58,822 nt of DNA from Candidatus Paceibacter sp. (lineage in GTDB: Bacteria > Patescibacteriota > Minisyncoccia > Phycocordibacterales > BOKC01), in contig DYGD01000001.1 of the NCBI GenBank assembly GCA_020724885.1, positions 7,018 through 65,839 on the forward strand, written 5' to 3'. Positions 1 through 7,815 of this stretch are shown piece after piece. Positions within the stretch are counted from its first letter, which is position 1, and each line of letters opens with the position of its first letter. The position numbers were made by a program, and so were the translations under genes. The notes beneath the pieces were generated by a model, which did not search any database, had not been told where the DNA came from, and saw nothing but the letters and a program-made list of their open reading frames with translations.

Positions 1-1
1 A

Positions 2-481
2 TTAGATTTCCAAAAAATCCATCGTCTCGTCGTTATGCATCAAGCCGTGGATTTTCCAGATTTGATTTTTAACTCCGCCCATTCCCGGACTGCCAGCCGG
101 CATTCCCGGTAGAGCAATACCATTTAGCTCGGGTTTCTCTTGAAGCAGTTTTTCAATTGCTTCCACTGGCATATGACCCTCCACCGCATAATCGCCAATC
201 AAAGTCGTATGACAAGCCCACATTTCCTCGGGAATTCCGTGTTCTTTCTTAATTTTCTCTATTTCAGTTGTTGGAATTTTTTCTACTTCAAAACCGCTCT
301 GCTTTAGATAAGCCGCGTGAGCTCCGCAACAGCCACAATCGGGGTCGTAATAGACCGTAGCTTTTTCTTCGGCAAAGATTTGTTGATTGATATTGTTGTT
401 GCCTAAAGGCAGAAAATTCAGAACAAGCAAAGCGGCAACCGCTATTCCGCCGATAATTAGAATTGATTTTAAGTTTTTCAT
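2..481 (-). CDS. DUF411 metal-binding protein
   Basis: A 159-residue protein with an N-terminal membrane anchor or signal segment (about residues 6-26) followed by a DUF411 domain. The visible signature is a CGCC cysteine cluster at about residues 49-52, then ACHT and EGHMP motifs, which are the usual candidate copper ligands of this family. DUF411 proteins are associated with copper handling outside the cytoplasm, but their exact role is not settled. It is the last gene of a minus-strand operon with csoR and a CopB-type ATPase, which supports a copper role. The ATG has no SD, as for most genes here. Confidence 0.85.
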   Translation of the reverse strand: MKNLKSILIIGGIAVAALLVLNFLPLGNNNINQQIFAEEKATVYYDPDCGCCGAHAAYLKQSGFEVEKIPTTEIEKIKKEHGIPEEMWACHTTLIGDYAVEGHMPVEAIEKLLQEKPELNGIALPGMPAGSPGMGGVKNQIWKIHGLMHNDETMDFLEI

Positions 482-585
482 AAGTTGTTAATTAACAAGT
501 TAGTAATCAGAAGTCAATAATTAGTAATTTACACAAACACAAAAAACTCATCGCCCAGATACGAACTTTGAGTTTTTGAAAGAAA

Positions 586-1014
586 TTAAATCCGAGTAGG
601 ACTATGCTCTAAAAAAGAGAGCCAAGAGATAAATTTATGGTGCGCTTGAAAATATGATTTTAGTTGATTTATTTTTTGAGAAAAATTAGAAAAAATTTTT
701 TTAATTATTCCCGAGGCAAGAAAAGACAACAAACCGAAAGCTATGACTGTCAAAGTCAAAACCAGCAAGGTTAAAAAACCGCTGCTGTTAAAAATCGTTT
801 CCGAAAAATTCTTCAAAACTTTCAAATGTAAAATAGCAAACTCCACTCCACTTGCTAACATTGAACAATCTTCTTGAATCAAGGGACTCACAATACAGCT
901 TGCCCCGTGCTCGCCGTGTCCAAATAAAGCCAAATCAACAGCGCCAAACGCAAAGACCCCAAACAGAACTATAATACTGACCACGGCAAGATTTTTCATA
1001 TTTGTTTCAATCAT
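586..1014 (-). CDS. Small membrane protein of the copper operon, unknown function
   Basis: A 142-residue protein with an N-terminal hydrophobic segment (about residues 9-29) and a second one (about 80-103). Between them is a short loop with GHGEHGASC and, further on, EDC, which are plausible metal ligands. The C-terminal 40 residues are basic and hydrophilic. I do not recognise the family. It lies between the copper ATPase gene (17 nt away) and the DUF411 gene on the same strand, so a part in copper export or sensing is inferred from position only. A second ATG five codons downstream is an equally good start. Confidence 0.6.
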   Translation of the reverse strand: MIETNMKNLAVVSIIVLFGVFAFGAVDLALFGHGEHGASCIVSPLIQEDCSMLASGVEFAILHLKVLKNFSETIFNSSGFLTLLVLTLTVIAFGLLSFLASGIIKKIFSNFSQKINQLKSYFQAHHKFISWLSFLEHSPTRI

Positions 1015-1031
1015 ATCACTTTTTGGCCGGT

Positions 1032-3167
1032 TTAAGCCAATGTTTTCCTTCTCAAAAGCAGGGCGTTAAAGGCAACAATTACGGTGCTTGCCGACATAAA
1101 GACCGCCGCCAGCGCGGGTTCTACCGGCGGAATTCCGTAAAACATCAAAGCGCCGGCGGCTAAAGGCAAGGCAATAATATTGTAGCCGGTTGCCCAGAAA
1201 AGATTTTGAATCATTTTAGTGTAAGTCAAGCGGGAGAGTTTGGTGATTTTTGGAATATCGCGAGGGTCATTTCTAGCTAAAATTATGCCGGCTGATTCAA
1301 TTGCCACATTAGTGCCGGCGCCGACAGCAATACCGACATCGGCTTGAGTCAAAGCCGGCGCATCGTTTACTCCGTCACCTACCATCGCCACCTTCAAATC
1401 ACGACCTTGTAACTCTTTCACTTTTTCAACTTTTTGCTCCGGTAAAACTCGCGCAAAATACTCGTCAATTTCAAGCTCTTTTGAAACCCACTTGGCAACG
1501 TCTTCTGAATCGCCCGTAATCATCACCACCTTTTTATCCTGATCGTGAAGCATTTTGATCGCTTCTTTTGATTCTTCTCTTATAATATCCGCCAAAGAGA
1601 TCGCTCCAAAAAGTCCGTTCTCTGAAATGACGTAAATGACGGTTTTGCCTTGTGATTCTTGTTCTTTTATCTTTGCCGAAAAATCGCCACTTATAGAAAT
1701 TCCTTTTTCTTTAACTAAAACCTCGCTGCCAACTAGAATTTCTTTTCCATCTACAATTCCTTTTGCCCCTTTGCCCGGAATTCTTTCAAAACTTTTTACT
1801 TCGGGAAGAACAAGTTTTTTATTTTTCGCTTCTTTAACAATAGCTTTAGCGATTGAATGTTCGGAGTGCACGTTCACAGAAGCCGCCAGCTTCAGTATTT
1901 CTAAATCTGAAATATTAAATCTGAAATCTGAAATTATCTCTGTGACTCCGAACTCTCCTTTAGTTAAAGTGCCGGTTTTGTCAAAAAGAACAACATTAAC
2001 ATTGCGCGCCGCTTCCAGCGCCAGTCGCCTTTTAATAATGAAGCCATTTTTAGCCGCCATATTGGTGGAAATTGAAGCTACTAAAGGCACTGCCAATCCT
2101 AGAGCATGAGGACAGGCAATTACCAAAACCGCCACCAAACGCGCCACCGCAAAAGCAATTTCTCTTCCGGCTATCAGCCAAGCAATTAAAGTAATGACGC
2201 CGGCCGAGACAGCAATGATTGTCAAAACCAAAGCGGCTTTGTCAGATAGAATTTGCAATCGTGATTTTGACGCCTCGGCCTCGGAAACTAGCCGCATAAC
2301 ACCGGAAAGAAAAGTTTCTTCGCCAATTTTGGTAATTTCCACTTTTAGAGAACCGTCGCCGTTTATTGTGCCGGCGATTATCTCATCGCCAACTTTTTTT
2401 AAGACCAGTTTTGACTCGCCAGTGATTATTGATTCGTCCAATTCCGACTGGCCATCAACAATTTTTCCATCAGCCGGTATTTTCGCTCCGGGTTTTACCA
2501 AAACCCAATCTCCCTTCTTTAATTCCGAAATCGGAACTGTCCTTGTTTCCAATCTAAGGGTGTCGGAAACCCTTAATATTAGTTCGGCGGTATCAGGTAA
2601 AAGTTTGGCCAACTCCTTTAACGCGCCCCGAGCTCTTTTAACCGACTTCATTTCAATCCAATGGCCTAAAAGCATTACGGCAATCAAAGTAGAGAGTTCC
2701 CAAAACAAAGTCATATCTTCCACAAAAGTGGCATATATGCTCCAGAGATAAGCAGCAGAAATTGCGAGTGCAATCAAAGTCATCATCCCCGGCAGGCGAG
2801 CTTTGAGTTCACGCCAAGCCCCCATTAGGAAAATTCCGCCACCATAGAAAAAAACAATGGAACCCAAAATTAGATTAAGATATTCGAAACCGAGAAATTT
2901 GGGAGTAGAAAAACCAAAGAAAAGCATCGGCAATTCCGAATAAGCAATAATTGGGATGGTCAAAACAAGTGAAATCCAAAATTTCCGAAGAAACATCTCC
3001 GTGCTATGGCCTTGATGTTTGTCATGTTCTTTGTTCTTTGATTTTTGTTTTTTACTATTTTCTTTTTTAACTAAACTCATACCGCATTCCGGACACATTC
3101 CGGGCTTATCCCGCTCTATTTCCGGATGCATCGGGCAAGTGTAGATTTGATTATTCTCTTTGTTCAT
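1032..3167 (-). CDS. copB: Copper-translocating P-type ATPase, CopB (CPH) type
   Basis: A 711-residue P1B-type ATPase that would pump copper out of the cytoplasm. The N-terminus has a small Cys/His metal-binding domain (YTCPMHPE, CPECGMS) and a histidine-rich linker (HDKHQGH) instead of a CxxC domain. The membrane metal site is ACPHAL, the CPH motif of the P1B-3 (CopB) class rather than the CPC of CopA. Other hallmarks present are ITGES, the phosphorylation site DKTGTLT, the HP-loop region HSEHS and the hinge GDGVNDAPA. It sits directly downstream of csoR. Whether it prefers Cu(I), Cu(II) or Ag(I) cannot be read from sequence. Confidence 0.95.
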   Translation of the reverse strand: MNKENNQIYTCPMHPEIERDKPGMCPECGMSLVKKENSKKQKSKNKEHDKHQGHSTEMFLRKFWISLVLTIPIIAYSELPMLFFGFSTPKFLGFEYLNLILGSIVFFYGGGIFLMGAWRELKARLPGMMTLIALAISAAYLWSIYATFVEDMTLFWELSTLIAVMLLGHWIEMKSVKRARGALKELAKLLPDTAELILRVSDTLRLETRTVPISELKKGDWVLVKPGAKIPADGKIVDGQSELDESIITGESKLVLKKVGDEIIAGTINGDGSLKVEITKIGEETFLSGVMRLVSEAEASKSRLQILSDKAALVLTIIAVSAGVITLIAWLIAGREIAFAVARLVAVLVIACPHALGLAVPLVASISTNMAAKNGFIIKRRLALEAARNVNVVLFDKTGTLTKGEFGVTEIISDFRFNISDLEILKLAASVNVHSEHSIAKAIVKEAKNKKLVLPEVKSFERIPGKGAKGIVDGKEILVGSEVLVKEKGISISGDFSAKIKEQESQGKTVIYVISENGLFGAISLADIIREESKEAIKMLHDQDKKVVMITGDSEDVAKWVSKELEIDEYFARVLPEQKVEKVKELQGRDLKVAMVGDGVNDAPALTQADVGIAVGAGTNVAIESAGIILARNDPRDIPKITKLSRLTYTKMIQNLFWATGYNIIALPLAAGALMFYGIPPVEPALAAVFMSASTVIVAFNALLLRRKTLA

Positions 3168-3192
3168 AAAATTATTCGTGTTATTCGCATAA

Positions 3193-3210
3193 ATTCGTGA
3201 ATTGGTGTCG
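3193..3210. repeat. Dispersed TTCGTGGATTGGTGTCG motif, copy 1
   Basis: In the csoR-copB spacer; core ATTCGTGAATTGGTGTCG. Other copies at 22786-22803, 29843-29860 (with an inverted partner at 29780-29814) and 50992-51009, all between genes. Confidence 0.6.
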
Positions 3211-3212
3211 TG

Positions 3213-3482
3213 TTATTTCTTTTGCGCTAATTTATAAACTTTCAAAATCTCCGAAACAGCTTTATTTTTTTGCCCGCCTCCTATCTGTTCCATCACATGA
3301 GTTGATAAATGATTTTCCAGAATCAAATTTTCCACGCCGGAGAGCGCGCTTTTAACTGCCTCGGCTTGGGTAATAATATCCACGCAGTATTTCCCATCTT
3401 CAACCATTTTCTGAAGTCCTCTAATCTGCCCCTCAATTATTTTCAACCGCCTTTTTGCTTTATTTTTGTATTCTTTTCGCAT
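3213..3482 (-). CDS. csoR: CsoR/RcnR-family metal-sensing repressor
   Basis: An all-helical DUF156 repressor that would release DNA on binding metal. The core IIEGQIRGLQKMVEDG is diagnostic. Candidate ligands are the Cys in KYCVDI and two His in NHLSTHV, giving a C-H-H set instead of the C-H-C expected of copper CsoR proteins. RcnR proteins also use C-H-H but add an N-terminal His that is absent here. The copper operon and the operator upstream still favour a CsoR role. The ORF track starts at a TTG (3497); I prefer the ATG at 3482, which leaves about a 30-nt leader from the predicted transcription start. Confidence 0.88.
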   Translation of the reverse strand: MRKEYKNKAKRRLKIIEGQIRGLQKMVEDGKYCVDIITQAEAVKSALSGVENLILENHLSTHVMEQIGGGQKNKAVSEILKVYKLAQKK

Positions 3483-3521
3483 TTTCCCAGTGGCCAAGCC
3501 CTAATCCCTAATTACTAGTTT

Positions 3522-3549
3522 AGTATACCCCCCTAGGGTATATTGTCAA
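3522..3549 (-). promoter_or_regulatory. csoR-copB promoter with CsoR operator
   Basis: On the minus strand a TTGACA (-35) and a TATACT (-10) are separated by 16 nt. The spacer is the near-palindrome TATACCCTAGGGGGGTATA, which matches the A/T-flanked G/C-tract type known for CsoR binding sites. A repressor bound here would cover the promoter, so copper-induced derepression of the downstream operon is expected. Confidence 0.85.
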
Positions 3550-3703
3550 GCTGATGACCATTATTGCCCATAAAAATAACTGTGATAGACTAACCGCCAA
3601 CATGCTTTGTAACCACAGTACAAAAACTTGGTCTAGTTTTGCCAAAATTACCGCCTTCTCTTAAAAGAGCGGTTTGGATAGTATTTATTTCCTATTTCAA
3701 AAA

Positions 3704-3724
3704 ACCGCTTTCTCGGGCGGTTTT
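3704..3724 (+). terminator. Hairpin with T-run before the F420-ligase-like gene
   Basis: ACCGC and GCGGT form a stem with an 8-nt loop, followed by TTTTC. An earlier stem partner (ACCGCC...GAGCGGT, about 3650-3674) could form an alternative hairpin, so this may be a leader or attenuator of the plus-strand gene rather than the end of a transcript. No gene on the plus strand ends just upstream. Confidence 0.4.
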
Positions 3725-3789
3725 CTATTAACTATCAAAAAGCTGCGCGCCCATGGAATTAATCCGTGAGTGCATGGCCCACTCGGACC

Positions 3790-4500
3790 ATGATCATTAA
3801 ACCAATAAAAACTAGAATTTTTGAGGAAAAAGAAAATTTACTTTCTTTTGTCACTTCCTATTTCAAAAAAATTCCGGAAAAATCAGTGGTGGTTATAACT
3901 TCAAAAATCGTCGCTTTATCAGAAGGTCGGACGGCAGAAATTGAGAATGAAAAAACCAAAGAAGAGCTAATTCGCAGAGAAAGCGACCTAGCTTTAAGAA
4001 CCGAGCACGTTTGGCTGACTATAAAAGACGGAGTAGTGATGGCTTCGGCCGGCATAGACGAATCCAACGCCGATGGAAAATTGATTCTTCTGCCCCGCAA
4101 CAGTTTTAAGACGGCGGTAGATCTGCGCAAGAAATTACAGAAAAAATATAAAGTGAAAAATCTCGGCGTCTTAATTGTTGACAGCCGAACAATGCCTTTG
4201 CGAGCCGGAGTGGTCGGTAGCGCTTTGGGCTATGCGGGGTTTAGGGGTATTAAAGAATATGCTGGCAGCCGCGACCTTTTTGGCAGGAAATTCAAATTCT
4301 CTCGCACTAATGTAGCCGACGGGCTAGCAACCGGCGCAGTTCTCACAATGGGGGAAGGTAGAGAAAGGCAACCTCTGGTCTTAATTACTGGGGCTCCAAT
4401 TAAGTTTTCCGACCGAATTTCCCGTGCTGAATTGAAGATAGACATCAAAAACGATATGTATAGGCCACTTTTTGTAAGATTCTGTAAAACAAAACCGTGA
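3790..4500 (+). CDS. Coenzyme F420:L-glutamate ligase family protein
   Basis: A roughly 236-residue protein of the CofE/FbiB N-terminal fold. The family signatures visible are VVITSKIVALSEGR near the N-terminus, LIVDSRTMPLRAGVVGSALGYAG in the middle, and DLFGRKF with NVADGLATGA further on. In methanogens and actinobacteria such enzymes add glutamate to F420 using GTP. No other F420 gene is seen in this window, so the substrate here is unknown. The ORF track begins 8 codons upstream at an ATG; I favour the ATG at 3790 because homology-like sequence begins there. No SD precedes either. Confidence 0.8.
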   Translation: MIIKPIKTRIFEEKENLLSFVTSYFKKIPEKSVVVITSKIVALSEGRTAEIENEKTKEELIRRESDLALRTEHVWLTIKDGVVMASAGIDESNADGKLILLPRNSFKTAVDLRKKLQKKYKVKNLGVLIVDSRTMPLRAGVVGSALGYAGFRGIKEYAGSRDLFGRKFKFSRTNVADGLATGAVLTMGEGRERQPLVLITGAPIKFSDRISRAELKIDIKNDMYRPLFVRFCKTKP

Positions 4501-4513
4501 TACAATTTCTACT

Positions 4514-4645
4514 ATGATGGGATATGGTGGTGGTTGGGGCATGATGGGAGGAGTGGGGTTAATTTTCACAATCTTCTGGATTGTGGCATTTGTGGACCTT
4601 ATCCTACTCGGCATCTGGCTCTGGCAGCAAATCACAAAAAAATAG
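4514..4645 (+). CDS. 43-residue Met/Gly-rich single-pass membrane peptide
   Basis: Too short for the ORF track. Starts at ATG 4514, ends at TAG 4643-4645. The N-terminus is MMGYGGGWGMMGG, followed by one strongly hydrophobic helix of about 23 residues and a short QQITKK tail. Met- and Gly-rich ends of this kind occur in small membrane proteins near copper genes, but I cannot assign a family. It starts 13 nt after the F420-ligase-like gene on the same strand and could be cotranslated with it. Confidence 0.6.
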   Translation: MMGYGGGWGMMGGVGLIFTIFWIVAFVDLILLGIWLWQQITKK

Positions 4646-4680
4646 TTGTAAACATCAGATGTTTAACATTTAGCGGTAAA

Positions 4681-5535
4681 TTAAGGACTTGCGATGTCCA
4701 TAATTTTTTCTGTTTCCGGTTCACTAAGTTGTTCTAACTCATCATTATGTTCATCTTCCAGAGCCACCAGAGACAGCATTATGGCAATACCAACCAAAAT
4801 TGAAACGAATTGGATCGCTGATTTTTTGGGGTTGCGGGTTTTCTGGATTTCTGGCACCAAATCCGAACCGGCAATATAAATAAAAGCGCCAGCGGCAAAA
4901 GCGCCGATAAAAAAAACATATCCTTCTAAAACGGAACCCAGAGCGATTGTCATTGCGGCGCCCAAGACAGCAAATAAAGCGGTGGCAAAGTTCCAGATCA
5001 AGGCCTTCAAGCGTGACATTCCAGAATGAACCAATAAGCCGAAATCGGCAATTTCCTGCGGAATTTCATGCAAAGCGACAGCAATAGTTGTCGCAATCCC
5101 GACCTCAATGCTTATAAAAAAACTGGCGGCAATTATGACACCATCAACCAGATTATGAATTGAATCTGAAGTTAAAATCAAAACGCCTAATGGCTTAATT
5201 CTACCGCCAGAATTTTTTAATTCTTCGGAAACTAAGCACGTCTCGCTATCTTCAATCCCGTGATGATGGTGCCAATGCAGAAATTTTTCTAAGATAAAAA
5301 AAGCCAGAAATCCGGCAATAATCAATAGAGAAACAAGGGTCAATCTGTCGGTATGTTCAAAGGCCTCGGGTATGAGATGAAGAAAAGCATCGCCAAAAAG
5401 AGCGCCGGCAGCCAAACCCACCAGCACAAACAGAGCTCTCTGTAAAAATTCTTTCTTCCAAGACAATGTCAGAGCACCGACCAGAGATATCAAACTTATT
5501 ATAAAGACGCTAAATATTATGTATATCGGGGTCAT
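4681..5535 (-). CDS. ZIP-family divalent metal transporter
   Basis: A 284-residue integral membrane protein with about eight hydrophobic helices. The ZIP metal-site motifs are HNLVDG (helix IV) and HEIPQE (helix V), and the cytoplasmic loop between helices III and IV carries HWHHHH, the usual histidine-rich loop. ZIP proteins import Zn2+, Fe2+ or Mn2+. The gene is divergent from a Fur-family regulator with a shared operator between them, so repression under metal sufficiency, most plausibly zinc, is inferred. The ATG is only 6 nt from the operator, suggesting a very short or absent leader. Confidence 0.92.
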   Translation of the reverse strand: MTPIYIIFSVFIISLISLVGALTLSWKKEFLQRALFVLVGLAAGALFGDAFLHLIPEAFEHTDRLTLVSLLIIAGFLAFFILEKFLHWHHHHGIEDSETCLVSEELKNSGGRIKPLGVLILTSDSIHNLVDGVIIAASFFISIEVGIATTIAVALHEIPQEIADFGLLVHSGMSRLKALIWNFATALFAVLGAAMTIALGSVLEGYVFFIGAFAAGAFIYIAGSDLVPEIQKTRNPKKSAIQFVSILVGIAIMLSLVALEDEHNDELEQLSEPETEKIMDIASP

Positions 5536-5541
5536 AATTTT

Positions 5542-5556
5542 TGCAAATAATTTGCA
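5542..5556. promoter_or_regulatory. 7-1-7 Fur/Zur-type operator between ZIP gene and regulator
   Basis: A perfect inverted repeat TGCAAAT-A-ATTTGCA lies in the 41-nt gap between the divergent ZIP transporter and Fur-family genes. The 7-1-7 geometry is the classical Fur-box layout, with a different half-site sequence. It is placed to cover the start regions of both genes. Confidence 0.75.
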
Positions 5557-5576
5557 TTTAGTTTAAGCTAGGGAGA

Positions 5577-6002
5577 ATGAAAACACAAGTAAAAAGTGTG
5601 GAAAAAGACAAAGAAGTCCTAAAACGGGCAGGCCTTAAAAACACCCCCGCCCGACAAGCAGTTCTAAGCACTTTCGGAACAGGTTGCCTTCCCCTCTCGG
5701 CCGAACAGATTTATCAGTCCTTAAAGAAAAAATATGACTTGGCAACAATTTATCGAATACTCAATAAATTTGAGCGAGGTGAATTAATCAGGCGGATAAA
5801 TCTCAAAGGCGGCACCGGTTATTATGAGCTAGTCGCCAATCACCACCATCACCTAATCTGCCAAGGTTGCGGATTGATAGAAGATTTCAGCCGATGCGGT
5901 ATAGAAAATATGCAAAATGCTATAATCAGATCAAGCAAAAAATTCAACGAAATTAAGGGACACTCTTTGGAACTGCACGGCTTATGCAAAAAATGCTCCT
6001 GA
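5577..6002 (+). CDS. Fur-family metalloregulator, probably Zur-like
   Basis: A 141-residue Fur-superfamily protein: N-terminal winged helix (about residues 15-85, with TPARQAVL and ATIYRILNKFE), then a dimerisation/metal domain with NHHHHLICQGCG and a C-terminal CKKC. The two CxxC pairs are the structural zinc site of the family. Zur, Fur, PerR or Mur specificity cannot be decided from this alone; the adjacent ZIP gene favours zinc or iron uptake control. An AGGGAG run abuts the ATG by 1 nt, too close to be a good SD. The gene overlaps the following yibE-like gene by 19 nt. Confidence 0.9.
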   Translation: MKTQVKSVEKDKEVLKRAGLKNTPARQAVLSTFGTGCLPLSAEQIYQSLKKKYDLATIYRILNKFERGELIRRINLKGGTGYYELVANHHHHLICQGCGLIEDFSRCGIENMQNAIIRSSKKFNEIKGHSLELHGLCKKCS

Positions 6003-7123
6003 AAAAAATTCAAATTCTGGCAATTCTGGCGATTATCATTTTTCTCTCTTTGCCCGGGAACTCTTTCAGCCAAGAAATCCACCGCGACTTCCAAGGAACT
6101 TGGAAATCAAAAGTTGAAAGGGTTTTACAAGAAGAAAGGGTTCTGATCCCAGGGACAAACACGGAAACAACAGTCCAAACTCTTGAAGCCACAATTATGG
6201 AAGGAGACAGAAAGGGAGAGCTAATAACTTTCCAAAATGATTATCTGCCTCTTAAAACCGGAGATGTCTTCTTTTTGAACTTTTTAATAACCATAGACGG
6301 CCAGGAAATATTTTCAGTAAGAGATGTTGACCGACGCCCGGTTCTTCTGTTTTTCACACTGATATTCGGCTTGGCGGTTATCGCCTTCGGCGGTTGGCAA
6401 GGTCTCCGCGCTTTGATAGGTTTATTCGGAACTTTTTTGGTAATCATCTTCATCCTCCTGCCCCTGTTGTTGAAAGGGTACCCGCCGGTCTTAACCAGCA
6501 CATTCATTTCAACAATAATACTTTTTTTGGCCATATATTTTACTCACGGCTTTAATAGAGAATCAACTGTAGCTTTTACCGGAACAATAATCGCGGTCTC
6601 TTTGACAGGAATTCTGGCTTACTCGGCGGTCAGATTAGGTCGTCTGACAGGATTTGCCAGCGATGAGGCAATATACTTGAACTTCAGCACTTACGGACAA
6701 TTGGACTTATCCGGTCTTCTTCTGGCCGGCATAATAATCGGTGTCCTGGGAGTATTAGACGACATTTCTATAACTCAATCGGCGGTAGTAAGCGAGCTTT
6801 ATGGGGCAAACCCTAATCTTTCCAGAAAAGAAACCTACCACAAGGCCTTAAGAGTCGGTCGAGAACACGCTGGCGCATTAGTTAATACCCTGGCTTTGGC
6901 CTATACCGGCGCCGCTCTTCCCTTGCTCTTGCTTTTCTCAATATCCGAATCCGGTTTCAGTATGATAGTCAACCAAGAAATTTTTGCTTTGGAAATACTA
7001 AGAACCATCGTCGGCAGTATTGGCCTTATTCTAACTATTCCTGTCACGACTTTGATTGCGGTTTTTGTTCTGGAAAAATATCGAGGGCGCAAGCCAGAAG
7101 TCACTCACGGTCATGTGCATTAA
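5984..7123 (+). CDS. YibE/F-like multi-pass membrane protein
   Basis: A 379-residue protein with an N-terminal signal-type segment ending near NSFSQ, an extracytoplasmic domain of about 90 residues, and seven or so hydrophobic helices from residue 115 onwards. Conserved YibE/F features include VLDDISITQ and the AYTGAALPLLL stretch. The function of the family is unknown. The start overlaps the end of the Fur-family gene, so the two are probably cotranscribed, which ties it to metal homeostasis only by position. The C-terminus ends HGHVH. Confidence 0.85.
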   Translation: MQKMLLKKIQILAILAIIIFLSLPGNSFSQEIHRDFQGTWKSKVERVLQEERVLIPGTNTETTVQTLEATIMEGDRKGELITFQNDYLPLKTGDVFFLNFLITIDGQEIFSVRDVDRRPVLLFFTLIFGLAVIAFGGWQGLRALIGLFGTFLVIIFILLPLLLKGYPPVLTSTFISTIILFLAIYFTHGFNRESTVAFTGTIIAVSLTGILAYSAVRLGRLTGFASDEAIYLNFSTYGQLDLSGLLLAGIIIGVLGVLDDISITQSAVVSELYGANPNLSRKETYHKALRVGREHAGALVNTLALAYTGAALPLLLLFSISESGFSMIVNQEIFALEILRTIVGSIGLILTIPVTTLIAVFVLEKYRGRKPEVTHGHVH

Positions 7124-7129
7124 TACAAG

Positions 7130-7159
7130 TTGTCAAAACAAAAGACCTTTTGGTATAAT
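7130..7159 (+). promoter_or_regulatory. Promoter of the structured leader RNA
   Basis: TTGTCA at 7130-7135 and TATAAT at 7154-7159 with an 18-nt spacer and a TG extension before the -10 (TGGTATAAT). Transcription would start about 7166, at the base of the leader structure. Confidence 0.75.
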
Positions 7160-7164
7160 TGAAA

Positions 7165-7323
7165 CGGGGTTGTTTGAGATATTCTCTATAACATTTGTCA
7201 GGGAGTTCAAATTGCTCCGTCCCTTGGGTCGGACGCTGAGAGCACCCACCTATAACTTTATAGGGCAAATGTCTTCAAATGACCCCCGATTAAGGCCTCT
7301 CCATTTGTTTCCGGAGGGGTTTT
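7165..7323 (+). ncRNA. Structured leader or small RNA, riboswitch-like, unassigned
   Basis: A closing stem pairs 7165-7177 (CGGGGTTGTTTGA) with 7275-7288 (TCAAATGACCCCCG). Inside it, ACATTTG (7191-7197) pairs with CAAATGT (7266-7272), and three small hairpins branch from it: GGAG/CTCC (7202-7218), GTCC/GGAC (7219-7234) and CCTATA/TATAGG (7249-7264). An intrinsic terminator follows (7296-7323), and the next gene starts 10 nt after its T-run. The CCCC strand of the closing stem could instead pair with the GGGG of the terminator, which would be a switch. It could also be a free-standing RNA of about 160 nt such as a 6S-like RNA. I cannot assign it to a known family. Confidence 0.6.
7296..7323 (+). 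terminator. Intrinsic terminator of the structured leader
   Basis: CCTCTCC pairs with GGAGGGG (one G-U pair) across a 10-nt loop, followed by TTTT. The next gene starts at 7334. Confidence 0.75.
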
Positions 7324-7333
7324 GATTTGAAAT

Positions 7334-7741
7334 ATGGCCGGAAAAATTTTAAACATAATCTTAGGTTCGATAGTGGCAATAGCCATCGCCCACACTTTGG
7401 CTTTGAAATTTTATCTTTACTACGAACTTTGGTGGTTTGACATTCTAATGCATTTTGCCGCCGGCGCCTGGACAGTTCTATTTTTTCTTTGGCTTTTGTT
7501 TTTTTCAGATTTTTTTCTATTGGACGTGGAGAGAAAAAATTTTTTACTCACCTCTGCCCTGTCTATCTCTTTTCTGTTTCTGGTTGCCGTCGGTTGGGAG
7601 ATTTTTGAATTGCACTTCGGTTTAACATTTATAGAAGATTCGGATTACTGGCAAGATACAATTTCTGATATCTTTTCGGCTCTTTCCGGCGGGCTTTTAA
7701 CTTTGTGGCTTTTCTTTCGGGCGGTCTTCACAAAATTTTAA
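7334..7741 (+). CDS. Four-helix membrane protein downstream of the leader RNA
   Basis: A 135-residue protein with four predicted membrane helices (about 5-26, 34-57, 68-90, 112-133). The motifs WWFDILMHF, GWEIFE and DTISDIFSALSGG resemble the DUF2238/YjdF-like small membrane protein group, whose function is unknown. Its start lies 10 nt after the T-run of an intrinsic terminator, so its expression probably depends on readthrough of the leader described above. No well-spaced SD is present; the GGAGGGG of the terminator is 14 nt from the ATG. Confidence 0.7.
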   Translation: MAGKILNIILGSIVAIAIAHTLALKFYLYYELWWFDILMHFAAGAWTVLFFLWLLFFSDFFLLDVERKNFLLTSALSISFLFLVAVGWEIFELHFGLTFIEDSDYWQDTISDIFSALSGGLLTLWLFFRAVFTKF

Positions 7742-7815
7742 AGACAAGATCTAAACAAAAAAGCGCCCCTGAACAACTAGGATAGAGCTGTGCGGATGAG
7801 GGTGTCATGCCGAAT

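Noticed and set aside
1636-2751. Plus-strand ORFs of 157 and 185 residues over the copper ATPase
   Set aside because: Both are antisense shadows of copB with Ser/Thr/Pro-rich translation typical of such artefacts.
4685-4699. Fourth copy of the TTACGAT hairpin (GGACTTGCGATGTCC)
   Set aside because: It lies inside the last codons of the ZIP gene and has a different loop; chance similarity is likely.
7230-7250. TPP riboswitch, because of CTGAGAGCACCC
   Set aside because: The required 3' half (GAACCTGAT...) is absent and the surrounding stems do not match the THI-box layout.
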